Below are positions 29,270 through 37,582 of a DNA stretch of 64,000 nucleotides, one piece after another (position 1 is the first letter of the stretch; each line of letters opens with the position of its first letter). The position numbers were made by a program, and so were the translations under genes. The DNA is from Curtobacterium sp. MCJR17_020 (lineage in GTDB: Bacteria > Actinomycetota > Actinomycetes > Actinomycetales > Microbacteriaceae). The notes beneath the pieces are model-generated. The model was not told the origin of the DNA and made no database searches. It worked only from the letters and a program-made list of their open reading frames with translations. Location: the NCBI RefSeq assembly GCF_003234365.2, contig NZ_CP126260.1:992001-1056000 (forward strand), read 5' to 3'.

Positions 29270-29998
29270 GTGCCGAGGACCCACATGCCGATCCGCCGCG
29301 TCGAGGAGTACCGCGACCCGGACCCGATGCCGCGCGACGTCTGGCCGGCGACGCTGCCCCCGGTGCGGCAGCTGCTCGACGAGGGGCTCGACCTCGACCC
29401 CGTGACGGTGTTCGTCGGCGACAACGGTGTCGGCAAGTCGACCCTGATCGAGGCCATCGCGCTCCGCTTCGGGATGTCGCCGGAGGGCGGCTCCACCCTG
29501 GCGAACCACTCGACGCGCCCGTCCGAGTCGGACCTGTGGGAGCACATCGTCCTCCGCCGTGACTTCGGTGCGCCCCGCGGCGGGTTCTTCCTGCGCGCCG
29601 AGACCATGCACGGCTTCTTCACCTACCTCGAGGACCACCCGAACCACTCCCGCCCGGAGCCGGTGTTCCACGAACGCAGTCACGGGGAGGCGTTCCTCGA
29701 CTTCGTCATCGACCGCGCGCAGTGGCCGGGGCTCTGGATCCTCGACGAACCCGAGTCGGCGCTGTCCTTCTCCGGGTGCCTGACGCTCATCGCGCTGCTG
29801 CGATCGATCGTCGACAGCGGGGTCGGACAGGTCGTGCTCTCGACGCACTCGCCGGTGTTGGCGGCGTTCCCGGGCGCGACGATCCACGAGGTCGGCGAGT
29901 GGGGGTTCCGGCGCACCGAGTGGGACGAGCTCGACCTGGTGCGCAACCAGCGCTCGTTCCTCGAGTCACCCGAGCGGTACCTCCGGCACCTCGAGTGA
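29270..29998 (+). CDS. AAA-family ATPase (ABC/SMC-like fold)
   Basis: A 242-residue soluble ATPase: Walker A GDNGVGKST at residues 50-58, Walker B LWILDEPESALS, and a STHSPVLAAF switch, as in AAA_21/AAA_15 stand-alone ATPases. Partner is unknown; no toxin or nuclease gene adjoins it. GTG start at 29270; an ATG at 29285 is the alternative. Similar genes are common housekeeping-like accessories in actinobacteria. Confidence 0.8.
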   Translation: MPRTHMPIRRVEEYRDPDPMPRDVWPATLPPVRQLLDEGLDLDPVTVFVGDNGVGKSTLIEAIALRFGMSPEGGSTLANHSTRPSESDLWEHIVLRRDFGAPRGGFFLRAETMHGFFTYLEDHPNHSRPEPVFHERSHGEAFLDFVIDRAQWPGLWILDEPESALSFSGCLTLIALLRSIVDSGVGQVVLSTHSPVLAAFPGATIHEVGEWGFRRTEWDELDLVRNQRSFLESPERYLRHLE

Positions 29999-30025
29999 CC
30001 GACGGCGAGGGTGACGCAGCGTGCG

Positions 30026-30658
30026 CTACGCGGTGACCTTCGTCAGCTGCAGCAGCCCGTCACCAGCCGGCGAGAGCGCACTGCGCACCGCACCCGACGT
30101 CGACACCTCGGTGAGCAGCAGCCGGAAGTCCGTGGTCGCCCGGTCGCGCTTGACCGGATCGGCGACGCGTCCGCGCCACAGTGCGTGCGGCACCAGGACG
30201 GTCCCGCCGAGGCGCGCGAGCCGCAGCCCGTGCTCGACGTACTCGATGACGTGCTCGGGGTCGGCGTCGACCAGGACGACGTCGTACGACGCCTCGTTCA
30301 TCCGGGGGAGCACCTGGTTCGCGCGGCCCGGGATGAGCCGGATCCGAGCGGGGGCGGTGCCGGCGCTGATGTAGGCGTCGCGGGCGAACTGCTGGTGGTC
30401 GACCTCGACGTCGATCGTGGTCAGGGTCGCGTTCGGCGCGCCGCCGAGCAGGTACAGCCCGGAGACTCCCAGGCCCGTCCCGATCTCGATGATGCTCGTG
30501 GCTCGGGAGGCTGCGGCGATCACGCCGATCTGCGCGCCGATCGCGGGCGAGATCGCCTCGACACCGAGCTCCAGGGAGTGCTCACGAGCGCGGGCGATCG
30601 CCTCGGACTCCGAGACGATGTCCTCGGCGAACTTCCAGTTCGACTCTTTCTCTGACAC
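30026..30658 (-). CDS. SAM-dependent O-methyltransferase (class I, catechol-type fold)
   Basis: A 210-residue methyltransferase_24/3-type enzyme. Motif I IIEIGTGLGVSGLYLL binds SAM; VDADPEHVIEY carries the acidic residues of the metal/substrate site. Orthologous in position to Rv1220c beside tatB. GTG at 30658 is preferred since GGAG lies 5 nt upstream; the GTG at 30664 overlaps that site. A TAGAGT hexamer at 30682-30687 (- strand) may be the -10. Methyl acceptor unknown. Confidence 0.86.
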   Translation of the reverse strand: MSEKESNWKFAEDIVSESEAIARAREHSLELGVEAISPAIGAQIGVIAAASRATSIIEIGTGLGVSGLYLLGGAPNATLTTIDVEVDHQQFARDAYISAGTAPARIRLIPGRANQVLPRMNEASYDVVLVDADPEHVIEYVEHGLRLARLGGTVLVPHALWRGRVADPVKRDRATTDFRLLLTEVSTSGAVRSALSPAGDGLLQLTKVTA

Positions 30659-30722
30659 GCACACTCCGTTCGGTTGACAACTCTAGGGGTGCATCGGAGC
30701 CGTACGGGTTAGGCTCGCTCAC

Positions 30723-31097
30723 GTGAACATCCCGCTCGACAAGATCCTGATCATCGGGATCATTGCCGTGCTCTTGCTCGGGCCGCAGCGCCTGCCGATG
30801 TACGCCCAGAAGTTGGCCGAGTTCGTGAAGGCCGTCCGCCGGTTCGCCGACACCGCGAAGGAGCGGATGCGCGACGAGATGGGCCCCGAGTTCGACGACA
30901 TCGAGTGGCAGAAGCTCGACCCGCGACAGTACGACCCCCGCCGGATCATCCGCGACGCGCTCCTCGACTCCGGCAGCGCCAGCAGTGCCGCCGCGGTCCA
31001 GACCGCGCAGGTGACCGCCTCCAAGGTGCGCGCGACCGCTCCCGTCGTGCCGCTGGCCGCGGGAGAAGCGCCACCGTTCGACGCGGAAGCGACCTGA
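30723..31097 (+). CDS. tatB: Sec-independent twin-arginine translocase subunit TatB
   Basis: A 124-residue protein: one N-terminal membrane helix (KILIIGIIAVLLLGPQRLP) ending in the GP hinge, then an amphipathic helix (VKAVRRFADTAKERMRDEMG) and a flexible Ala/Pro tail. TatB binds Tat signal peptides together with TatC. tatA and tatC are not in the window. Leaderless: TAGGCT (30710-30715) 7 nt before the GTG. Confidence 0.9.
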   Translation: MNIPLDKILIIGIIAVLLLGPQRLPMYAQKLAEFVKAVRRFADTAKERMRDEMGPEFDDIEWQKLDPRQYDPRRIIRDALLDSGSASSAAAVQTAQVTASKVRATAPVVPLAAGEAPPFDAEAT

Positions 31098-31122
31098 CGC
31101 CCGTCACGTGACCACGAGACGT

Positions 31123-31160
31123 ACGGGAGGCCCGGTGCCAGCTGGCACCGGGCCTCCCGT
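31123..31160. terminator. Palindromic bidirectional terminator between tatB and chitinase
   Basis: A perfect 38-bp palindrome, 19-bp arms (31123-31141 with 31142-31160). Shares the core ACGGGAGGCCCGGTGCC with the hairpins at 7808 and 50118. Confidence 0.88.
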
Positions 31161-31177
31161 CCTCGGAGTGGTGACGA

Positions 31178-32464
31178 CTACTTCAGGTCGGCGAGGAAGC
31201 GATCCGTCCAGGCGAGTGCCGGTGCGCTCGGGACGGAGCTGCAGGTGGACGACGCCGTGGTCGAGGCGCAGGGCGTGTCCCGGTCGAGCGACCAGTAGTG
31301 GATCCCGGCGAGGCCGTTGGCCTTCGCGTAGGCGGACAGGGTGTCGACGTCGGCGAGGGTGAAGACCTCGTCGGTGGTGTCGTTGACGCCGATCATCGGG
31401 GTGACCTCGATCTTCGACGACGCGATGCCGTACGTGTGCTGCAGGTTGGTGACGGCCTGGATCGAGGACTTGCCCATCTGGCAGGTGGAGCCGGAGAGCA
31501 CGCAGTTCGCGGCGGTTGCGCGGCCGAAGTCCATCGTCATGAGGTTGATCGTGTAGTTCGTCAGGGTCGACGCCTTGATCGCCTTCACGGTGGCGTCGCC
31601 GGTGCTGTTCAGCCCGCCGTACGAGCCGTCGCTCGCGGCCAGGGTCGCGAGCGTGAACGAGAAACGCATGCCGGGGTACTTCGCCTGGGCGAGGGCTGCG
31701 GCGCTCACCAGGTTCTGCACGTCGGCGGCGGACTGACCGCTCTCGATGTCGAAGTCGACGCCGATCATGTGCGGGGTCGCGTACCGGGCGATGAACGACT
31801 GCAGTGCGGCGCCCGAGCACTTGAACGAACCGGCGGCTCCACCGGTGCTGACGATGTAGTTCACCCCGGCGGCGTCGAGCTTCGGGATGTTGGCGTTCGC
31901 GAAGGCATCCGCCGCGACGCCACCCCAGTTCTCGCTGCCGCACGTGCCGGTCGCGAAGGCGAGGGTGATCGCCTTGAGGCCGGGCTCGCGGGTCGACACC
32001 AGGCTGTTGCTCGAGCCGACCACCGGGATCCGCGTCCCGGTGACCGCGGTGTTCATGACGTTCGTGTTCCAGTCGAGGTTCACGGTGATGTCCTTGTACG
32101 GGCTGAACACCAGGCCGCTGGCCGTGCCGCCGCTCCCGCCCGTGCCCGGGGTCGTCGTTCCCCCACCGGGAGGAGTGGTGCCGCTGCCCGTGCCGGAGCA
32201 GGCGCCGGTCGAGGTCCACGGCTGGCCGCTGCCCGTCGCCCCGGCGTGCGTCGCGGGGTCGTCGCCCTGCGTCCACCAGTTCGCGGTGTAGTTCGATCCG
32301 TTCTCGCTGACGGTGGCACCGCCGGAGTACGCGGTGCCGGCGGTCCACGCGGTCGCGCACGACGGTGTCGCGGCGATGGCCGGTGCTGCGGCGAGTGATC
32401 CCCCGGCGATCACTGCGGCGACGGTGGCCACGAGGCCGATCCGTACTCGGGTGTTCTGGTTCAC
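31178..32464 (-). CDS. Secreted GH18 chitinase with N-terminal CBM5/12 chitin-binding module
   Basis: A 428-residue exported enzyme. Signal peptide ends near APAIA-A (residue 31-32). Residues 35-89 are an aromatic-rich CBM5/12 (ChtBD3) domain with AWTAGTAYSGG and NWWTQGDDP. A Gly/Thr/Pro linker (90-117) leads to a GH18 TIM barrel; IGVDFDIES is the DxxDxDxE-type catalytic motif with the proton-donor Glu. It resembles actinobacterial ChiC-like/GH18 enzymes acting on chitin. GTG start behind CAGGAG; a 26-bp palindrome (32529-32554) lies upstream. Released sugars would need other genes for uptake. Confidence 0.9.
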   Translation of the reverse strand: MNQNTRVRIGLVATVAAVIAGGSLAAAPAIAATPSCATAWTAGTAYSGGATVSENGSNYTANWWTQGDDPATHAGATGSGQPWTSTGACSGTGSGTTPPGGGTTTPGTGGSGGTASGLVFSPYKDITVNLDWNTNVMNTAVTGTRIPVVGSSNSLVSTREPGLKAITLAFATGTCGSENWGGVAADAFANANIPKLDAAGVNYIVSTGGAAGSFKCSGAALQSFIARYATPHMIGVDFDIESGQSAADVQNLVSAAALAQAKYPGMRFSFTLATLAASDGSYGGLNSTGDATVKAIKASTLTNYTINLMTMDFGRATAANCVLSGSTCQMGKSSIQAVTNLQHTYGIASSKIEVTPMIGVNDTTDEVFTLADVDTLSAYAKANGLAGIHYWSLDRDTPCASTTASSTCSSVPSAPALAWTDRFLADLK

Positions 32465-32528
32465 ACGGTTCTCCTGTCCTCGGCCGGACGTCGTCGTCCG
32501 GCGGGTGGAGCCCAGGCGGTCACATTCC

Positions 32529-32554
32529 GCAAGGGCATTGTGCAATGCCCTTGC
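32529..32554. promoter_or_regulatory. 26-bp palindromic operator upstream of the chitinase gene
   Basis: Arms GCAAGGGCATTG (32529-32540) and CAATGCCCTTGC (32543-32554), a perfect 12-bp inverted repeat with a 2-nt spacer. It contains TGCAA and TTGCA half-sites like those upstream of the first peptide transporter. The site is 65 bp before the start codon, so a repressor could bind it. Confidence 0.6.
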
Positions 32555-32632
32555 ATAATGCTCCGGGGTGGAACGACCTGTCCATGAACGAACGTACAGG
32601 TGTGCGCCGAGCGGACGGCAGGACGCCCGTCG

Positions 32633-33481
32633 TCAGTCGCGGGTGGCGACGATCGTGTAGGTCAGGGGAACCCGGTCGCGATCGGCGTCGGGCCACGCCC
32701 ACGAGCCGTCGCCGGTGTCCTCCATGCGGGGACTGAAGCGCCAGGGCAGCGTGCGCCCCTCGTCCAGGCGGCGGAGTCGGAGTCCGGCGCCGAGCAGGGC
32801 GTTCACGATCTCGGACAGCGGATGCGGCCACTCGAACGTGCGGGTGTTCGCCACGGTGCCGTCGCCGGCGTAGGTGCCGGCGTCGTCCCACTGCTGCGCG
32901 GTGCCGTCCGGGAAGTACCGGTACCGGGTGACGAGCTCGTCGGCGGTCTCGTCGAGGGCGTAGAGCGCGGGGTGACCGTCGCGGATGAAGAACACCCCGC
33001 CCGGGCGCAGCAAGCCGGCGACCTGCGCTGCCCAGCGGTCCAGGTCGGGGAGCCAGCAGATCGTGCCGATGCTCGTGTAGACGAGGTCGAAGTCGCCGGG
33101 GACGGCAGCGCGGGCGTCGAGCACGTCGGTCTCCACCCAGGTGACGTCGAGTCCGAGCCGCGTCGCGAGGCCGGCGGCAGAGGCGAGCGCCGCGGGGGAG
33201 AAGTCGACGCCGATCAGCCGGGCGCCCTCACGGGCGAGCGACACGGTGTCGGTGCCGATGTGGCACTGCAGGTGGCAGACGTCGAGGCCGGCGAGCGAGC
33301 CGTTCGGCAGCCACGGCGTCAGTGCCGGCAGATCGTCGCGCACGACGTCGGAGCGGTGCGCCGGGTCGGACAGCTCGTCGATGGCGTAGGCACCCTCGTG
33401 GATCGGCACCCGGTCGTCCCAGTTCGCCCGGTTCGTGTCGCGGGCGCGGTCCCAGTCGACGCTGACGTGATCCATGCTCAT
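32633..33481 (-). CDS. Class I SAM-dependent methyltransferase
   Basis: A 282-residue methyltransferase. Motif I 'GLDVCHLQCHIGTDTVSLA' with the GxDxxCxxGxxT-like pattern and post-I VDFSPAAL are clear; DRDGHPAL-like motifs follow. The family includes small-molecule and ubiquinone-type methyltransferases, so the substrate is open. Leaderless: TAGGCT on the - strand (33489-33494) lies 7 nt before the ATG. It ends 168 bp before the chitinase start. Confidence 0.82.
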   Translation of the reverse strand: MSMDHVSVDWDRARDTNRANWDDRVPIHEGAYAIDELSDPAHRSDVVRDDLPALTPWLPNGSLAGLDVCHLQCHIGTDTVSLAREGARLIGVDFSPAALASAAGLATRLGLDVTWVETDVLDARAAVPGDFDLVYTSIGTICWLPDLDRWAAQVAGLLRPGGVFFIRDGHPALYALDETADELVTRYRYFPDGTAQQWDDAGTYAGDGTVANTRTFEWPHPLSEIVNALLGAGLRLRRLDEGRTLPWRFSPRMEDTGDGSWAWPDADRDRVPLTYTIVATRD

Positions 33482-33491
33482 GCTGACGAGC

Positions 33492-34652
33492 CTAGGACAG
33501 TGACAGGCCCAGCTTCCGTCCGGCCAGTCCGCGCCCCATCGTCGTGATGCCGTCGGCGATCGCGGCGAGTGCGACGGCCGCGGGGTCCTCCGGCGCGCCG
33601 AGCACGACCGGCAGACCGGTGTCCCCGCCCTCGCGCAGCGGCACGGAGAGCGGCACGCTGCCGAGCACCGGCACGGGGGCGTCCTGCCCGCGGGACAGCC
33701 GGGCCGCGGTCTCGGCGCCGCCGCCCTCGCCGAACAGGTGCAGGACCGAGCCGTCGGGCTGCACGAGCCCGGCCATATTCTCGACGACCCCGATCACCCG
33801 CTGGCCCGTCTGCCGTGCGACGATCCCGCTGCGCTCGGCGACGTCGGCCGCGGCCGCCTGGGGTGTGGTCACGACCAGGACCTCGGCGTGCGGGAGGAGC
33901 TGACCGACCGAGATCGCGACGTCACCGGTGCCGGGCGGCAGGTCGAGCAGGAGCAGGTCCAGGTCGCCGAAGAACACGTCGGTCAGGAACTGGTTCACGG
34001 TGCGGTGCAGCATCGGGCCGCGCCAGGACACCGCGGTGGAGGCGTCGTCGACGAACATGCCGATCGACACGACCTTCACGTCGTGGGCGACGGGCGGCAG
34101 GATCATGCTGTCCACCCGGGTCGGACGCGGCGCGACGCCGTGCTCGTCGGTCAGACCCATCAGCCCGGGGATGCTGAAGCCGTGCACGTCGACGTCGACG
34201 ATCCCGACCCGCAAGCCCCGGCGGGCGAGCGCGACGGCGAGGTTGGCGGTGACCGTCGACTTGCCGACACCGCCCTTGCCGCTCGTGACGGCGATCACCC
34301 GGGTGAGCGAGTCCGCCGTGAACTGGATGCCGTTCGGCCGGCCGGCCCGCAGGCGTTCGGTCAGCGCGGCACGCGTCGCGGGGGCCATCACCGACACGTC
34401 GACGTCGACCGACGACACCCCGTCCACGGAACCGGCGGCGACGCGCACGTCGCGCTCGATGGTGTCGGCGGCGGGGCACCCCACGATCGTGAGCTGCAGG
34501 TCGACGCGCACCGCGCCTCCTGGCTGCACGTCGACCCCACGGATCATGTCGAGCTCCGTGACGGGCCGACGGATCTCGGGGTCGATCACGCGGCCGAGCG
34601 CAGCGAGGACCGCCGTGCCCAGCTGCTCGTCGGCGGGAGCCGCGTCAGCCAC
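33492..34652 (-). CDS. mrp: Mrp/NBP35-family iron-sulfur cluster carrier ATPase
   Basis: A 386-residue protein with an N-terminal MIP18/DUF59 domain (residues 9-90) and a ParA-like P-loop domain with deviant Walker A SGKGGVGKST at 124-133. The usual C-terminal CxxC of some ApbC proteins is not visible in the part I inspected. It is thought to load Fe-S clusters onto targets. GTG start overlaps the stop of the DUF1003 gene by 8 bp, so the two are coupled. Leftward operon with the MgtE_N/CBS protein upstream. Confidence 0.9.
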   Translation of the reverse strand: MADAAPADEQLGTAVLAALGRVIDPEIRRPVTELDMIRGVDVQPGGAVRVDLQLTIVGCPAADTIERDVRVAAGSVDGVSSVDVDVSVMAPATRAALTERLRAGRPNGIQFTADSLTRVIAVTSGKGGVGKSTVTANLAVALARRGLRVGIVDVDVHGFSIPGLMGLTDEHGVAPRPTRVDSMILPPVAHDVKVVSIGMFVDDASTAVSWRGPMLHRTVNQFLTDVFFGDLDLLLLDLPPGTGDVAISVGQLLPHAEVLVVTTPQAAAADVAERSGIVARQTGQRVIGVVENMAGLVQPDGSVLHLFGEGGGAETAARLSRGQDAPVPVLGSVPLSVPLREGGDTGLPVVLGAPEDPAAVALAAIADGITTMGRGLAGRKLGLSLS

Positions 34653-35214
34653 GGGTGGAGCTGCCGGGCTCGTTCGCGTAGCCGGCGTCGTCGGCGTCGC
34701 GCCGGTCGAGTTCCTCGAGCAGGGATCGCAACTCGGCACGGATGAAGTCCTTCGACGCCATGTCGCGCATCGCCAGCCGGAGCGCGACGACTTCGCGCGC
34801 CAGGTACTCGGTGTCCGCCAGGTTGCGCTCCGCACGCTGCCGGTCCTGCTCGAACTGCACGCGGTCGCGGTCGTCCTGCCGGTTCTGCGCGAGCAGGATG
34901 AGCGGGGCGGCGTACGAGGCCTGCAACGACAGCACCAGGGTCAGCGCGGTGAAGCCGATCGCGGCGGAGTCGAACTGCCACGGCTTCGGCGCGAGGGTGT
35001 TGTAGCCCATCCAGACCACACAGAACAGGGTGAGGCCGATGAGGAACCACGGCGTGCCCATGCCCCGTGCGATGCCCTCGGTCGCGCGACCGAACGTGTC
35101 ACCGCGTCCGCCGCGACGGCGGGTCGGGAGCACGCGTGTGCGCATGCCCTTGGGGGAGTCGAGGCGGACGTCGGAGCGCTCGCGATCACGACGGTTCTCA
35201 TCCGTTCGGGCCAC
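34645..35214 (-). CDS. DUF1003 membrane protein
   Basis: A 189-residue protein with two membrane segments (FLIGLTLFCVVWMGYN and the following AIGFTALTLVLSLQASYAAP) and a C-terminal coiled coil (RDRVQFEQDRQRAERNLAD) typical of DUF1003. Function unknown. GTG start. It overlaps the upstream CBS gene by 17 bp and the downstream mrp by 8 bp. Confidence 0.86.
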   Translation of the reverse strand: MARTDENRRDRERSDVRLDSPKGMRTRVLPTRRRGGRGDTFGRATEGIARGMGTPWFLIGLTLFCVVWMGYNTLAPKPWQFDSAAIGFTALTLVLSLQASYAAPLILLAQNRQDDRDRVQFEQDRQRAERNLADTEYLAREVVALRLAMRDMASKDFIRAELRSLLEELDRRDADDAGYANEPGSSTRG

Positions 35215-36517
35215 GGGTGGTCCTCCTTCCCGTCGTCACGGGTGTCTTGCGCGGGCGTTGGCGTGGAAGCGGTGAGGGTTCCCCCTCGCCCTGACTTCGC
35301 CAGTCGTCCGGCAGGACGTGGTCGAGGACATCGTCGATCGTCACCACCCCGACGAGGCGGTGGGCGTCGTCGACCACGGGGACGGACAGCAGGTTGTAGG
35401 TCGCCATCACGCGGGTGACCTCGGCGGCGCTCGCGTCGACCCGGACCGGCTCGGTCTGCTGGTCGATGAGCGTGCCGAGCCGTTCGTTCGGCGGGTAGCG
35501 GAGCATGCGCTGGAAGTGCACCAGCCCGAGGAACCGACCGGTCGGCGGCTCGTACGGCGGCAGCGTGACGCACACCGCGGCGCCGAGCACCGGGGCGAGG
35601 TCGTGTCGGCGGACGAGTGCGAGCCCCTCGGCGACGGTCGCGTCGGCGGAGACGATGACGGGCTCGGTGGTCATCAGACCACCGGCGGTGTCCGGCTCGT
35701 ACTCCAGGAGCATGCGGACGTCCTGCGCCTCCTCCGGCTCCATGAGCTGCAGGAGCGCCTCGCTCCGTTCGTCGGAGAACTGCGCGAGCACGTCGGCGGC
35801 GTCGTCGGGCTGCATCTGGTCGAGCACGTCGGCCGCGCGGGAGTCCTCGAGCCGCGACAGGATCTCGACGCGCTCCTGGTCGGGCATCTCCTCGAGCACG
35901 TCGGCAAGTCGGTCGTCGGGGAGCTCCTCGGCGACCTCGAACCGGCGTTCCTCCGGCAGGTCGAGCAGCGTGCTCGCCAGGTCGGCGGGCACCAGGTCGG
36001 AGTAGGCCGCGATGACGTGCTCGGCGGACTGGGCCTCGCCGGGGAGCTCGTCCTCGGTGACCTCGTTCCACGTCGCGAACGTCGTCGGCCCCTTGCCGAA
36101 CGGCGACGGAGTGGTCTTCGGCTTGCGGAGGAAGAGCTGCGCGACCTCCCAGTCGCCCTGCCCGCGGTCCTCGATCGCGACGTCCTCGATCGTGGCGCGG
36201 ATCCGCTGGTTCTTGATGAGCACCTTGCGACCGAGCATCTCGGCGATCACCCGGACCTCGCCGCCGCGCTGCTCGAAGCGGCGCATGTTGACGAGCCCGG
36301 TGGTGATGACCTGGCCGGCACCGATCGAGGTGATGCGGCCGACGCTGACGAAGATGCGGCGCTTGCCCGGCACCTCGACGATCAACCCCACGACGTGCGG
36401 GGGATCGGCCCGGCGGTAGACCACCAGGACGTCCCGGACCTTGCCCACGCGGTCGCCCGCGGGGTCGAAGACGGAGCACCCGGCGAGGCGGGCGACGAAG
36501 ACCTTCGTGGCGCTCAC
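35198..36517 (-). CDS. MgtE N-terminal domain / CBS domain protein without transport domain
   Basis: A 439-residue soluble protein: an N-terminal PRC-barrel-like region, an MgtE_N helical repeat domain (roughly 170-275; motifs LADVLEEMPDQ, AADVLDQMQPDDAADVLAQ) and two CBS domains (about 285-400). The membrane domain of MgtE is absent, so it is not itself a magnesium channel and is better viewed as a regulator or sensor, as with Rv1232c. Leaderless: TACGCT (36525-36530 on the - strand) 7 nt before the GTG start. Confidence 0.85.
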   Translation of the reverse strand: MSATKVFVARLAGCSVFDPAGDRVGKVRDVLVVYRRADPPHVVGLIVEVPGKRRIFVSVGRITSIGAGQVITTGLVNMRRFEQRGGEVRVIAEMLGRKVLIKNQRIRATIEDVAIEDRGQGDWEVAQLFLRKPKTTPSPFGKGPTTFATWNEVTEDELPGEAQSAEHVIAAYSDLVPADLASTLLDLPEERRFEVAEELPDDRLADVLEEMPDQERVEILSRLEDSRAADVLDQMQPDDAADVLAQFSDERSEALLQLMEPEEAQDVRMLLEYEPDTAGGLMTTEPVIVSADATVAEGLALVRRHDLAPVLGAAVCVTLPPYEPPTGRFLGLVHFQRMLRYPPNERLGTLIDQQTEPVRVDASAAEVTRVMATYNLLSVPVVDDAHRLVGVVTIDDVLDHVLPDDWRSQGEGEPSPLPRQRPRKTPVTTGRRTTRGPNG

Positions 36518-36600
36518 CCGACCCAGCGTAGTCGGTTGCGTGCTGGCGCTTCCCCGGCGGTGCACGTGCGATTGCAAGGTGCGCGGTGAATGATGGCTGT

Positions 36601-37509
36601 GTGAGCAATCAGAGTCCCTTCGCCGGCAGGACCGCCCAGGCCTTCCCGACGCTGCCCAAGGGCGACGTCCTCGGCACGTACGACAGCTACCCCGATGCGC
36701 AGCGTGTCGTGGCGAAGCTCGCCGACGCCGACTTCCCGGTCAACCAGCTCTCGATCGTGGGCAACGACCTGAAGACCGTCGAGCGCGTCACCGGCAAGAT
36801 GACCTACGGCCGTGCGGCGATCGCCGGGGCCCTGTCCGGGCTCTGGCTCGGCATCTTCTTCGGCATCGTGCTCACCCTGTTCTCGCCGAGCGCCGGCGGC
36901 CTGATCCTCGCCGCCGCGATCATCGGCGCCGCGTTCGGCATGCTCTACGGCATCGTCTCGTTCGCGATCACCAAGCGGCAGCGCGACTTCACGAGCGTCC
37001 ACCAGGTGCTCGCCACCAACTACCAGATCGTCGTCAACCCACAGCTGACCGGTCAGGCGCAGCGGATCCTCGGCGAGCACGGCGCGACGCCGTCCACGCA
37101 CTGGAACGAGCAGCCCCAGCAGGGCGCTCCCGGTGCGCCCGTGCAGGGACAGCAGCCGTGGCGTCCCGCCCCGCCGCAGCAGTCGCCGTACGGCGGACAC
37201 GCCACGCCCCACCAGCAGCCGGGAGGCCCGCAGCAGCCCGGCACGTCGGCCCCCGGCGGGCAGACGGATGCGCCCACGGCCCCGCCGCGGTACGGCACGA
37301 ACGACGGGCCCCGGTACGGGGAGAACGCGGACCCGGCATCCGCCGCCCCCGCGGACCGACCCACCTCGGGTGGGCCGGCGATCCCCGAGCGTCGTCCGCA
37401 GGACCCGCCGCAGTACGGCGAGCGGGTGCCCGGTGCGACGCCGCCGGCACCGTCGTCTTCGTCGTCCCCGTCGTCCCCGTCGTCCCCGAAGGGCGACGAC
37501 CGCGCCTGA
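36601..37509 (+). CDS. General stress protein 17M-like domain protein with Pro/Gln-rich tail
   Basis: A 302-residue protein. Residues 20-135 match the GSP17M-like/YflT family: a GTYDSYPDAQRVVAKLADADF N-terminal part and two short hydrophobic helices. Residues 170-302 are a low-complexity Pro/Gln/Gly tail ending in Ser/Pro repeats. Cellular role unknown; related proteins are stress-induced. GTG 36601 chosen because the residues before it (from a GTG at 36586) are not conserved. Divergent from the CBS gene. Confidence 0.74.
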   Translation: MSNQSPFAGRTAQAFPTLPKGDVLGTYDSYPDAQRVVAKLADADFPVNQLSIVGNDLKTVERVTGKMTYGRAAIAGALSGLWLGIFFGIVLTLFSPSAGGLILAAAIIGAAFGMLYGIVSFAITKRQRDFTSVHQVLATNYQIVVNPQLTGQAQRILGEHGATPSTHWNEQPQQGAPGAPVQGQQPWRPAPPQQSPYGGHATPHQQPGGPQQPGTSAPGGQTDAPTAPPRYGTNDGPRYGENADPASAAPADRPTSGGPAIPERRPQDPPQYGERVPGATPPAPSSSSSPSSPSSPKGDDRA

Positions 37510-37522
37510 CGTGTGCAGGGGC

Positions 37523-37582
37523 GATGCGCTCGGGCTCGATGTGCTCGGGCTCGATGTGCTCGGTCTCGATGTGCTCGGTCTA
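37523..37582. repeat. 15-bp tandem repeat, four copies, overlapping the end of the GNAT gene
   Basis: The unit GATGTGCTCGGGCTC occurs at 37523, 37538, 37553 and 37568 with 1-2 changes per copy; the last copy contains the stop codon of the acetyltransferase gene (37580-37582). Likely slipped-strand expansion. Confidence 0.9.

Noticed and set aside
30674..30679. TTGACA as -35 box of tatB
   Set aside because: It is about 30 nt before TAGGCT, far from a 17-nt spacing; probably chance or used differently.
37523..37582. Attachment site or transposon end
   Set aside because: It is a simple four-copy tandem repeat with no transposase, integrase or target duplication.
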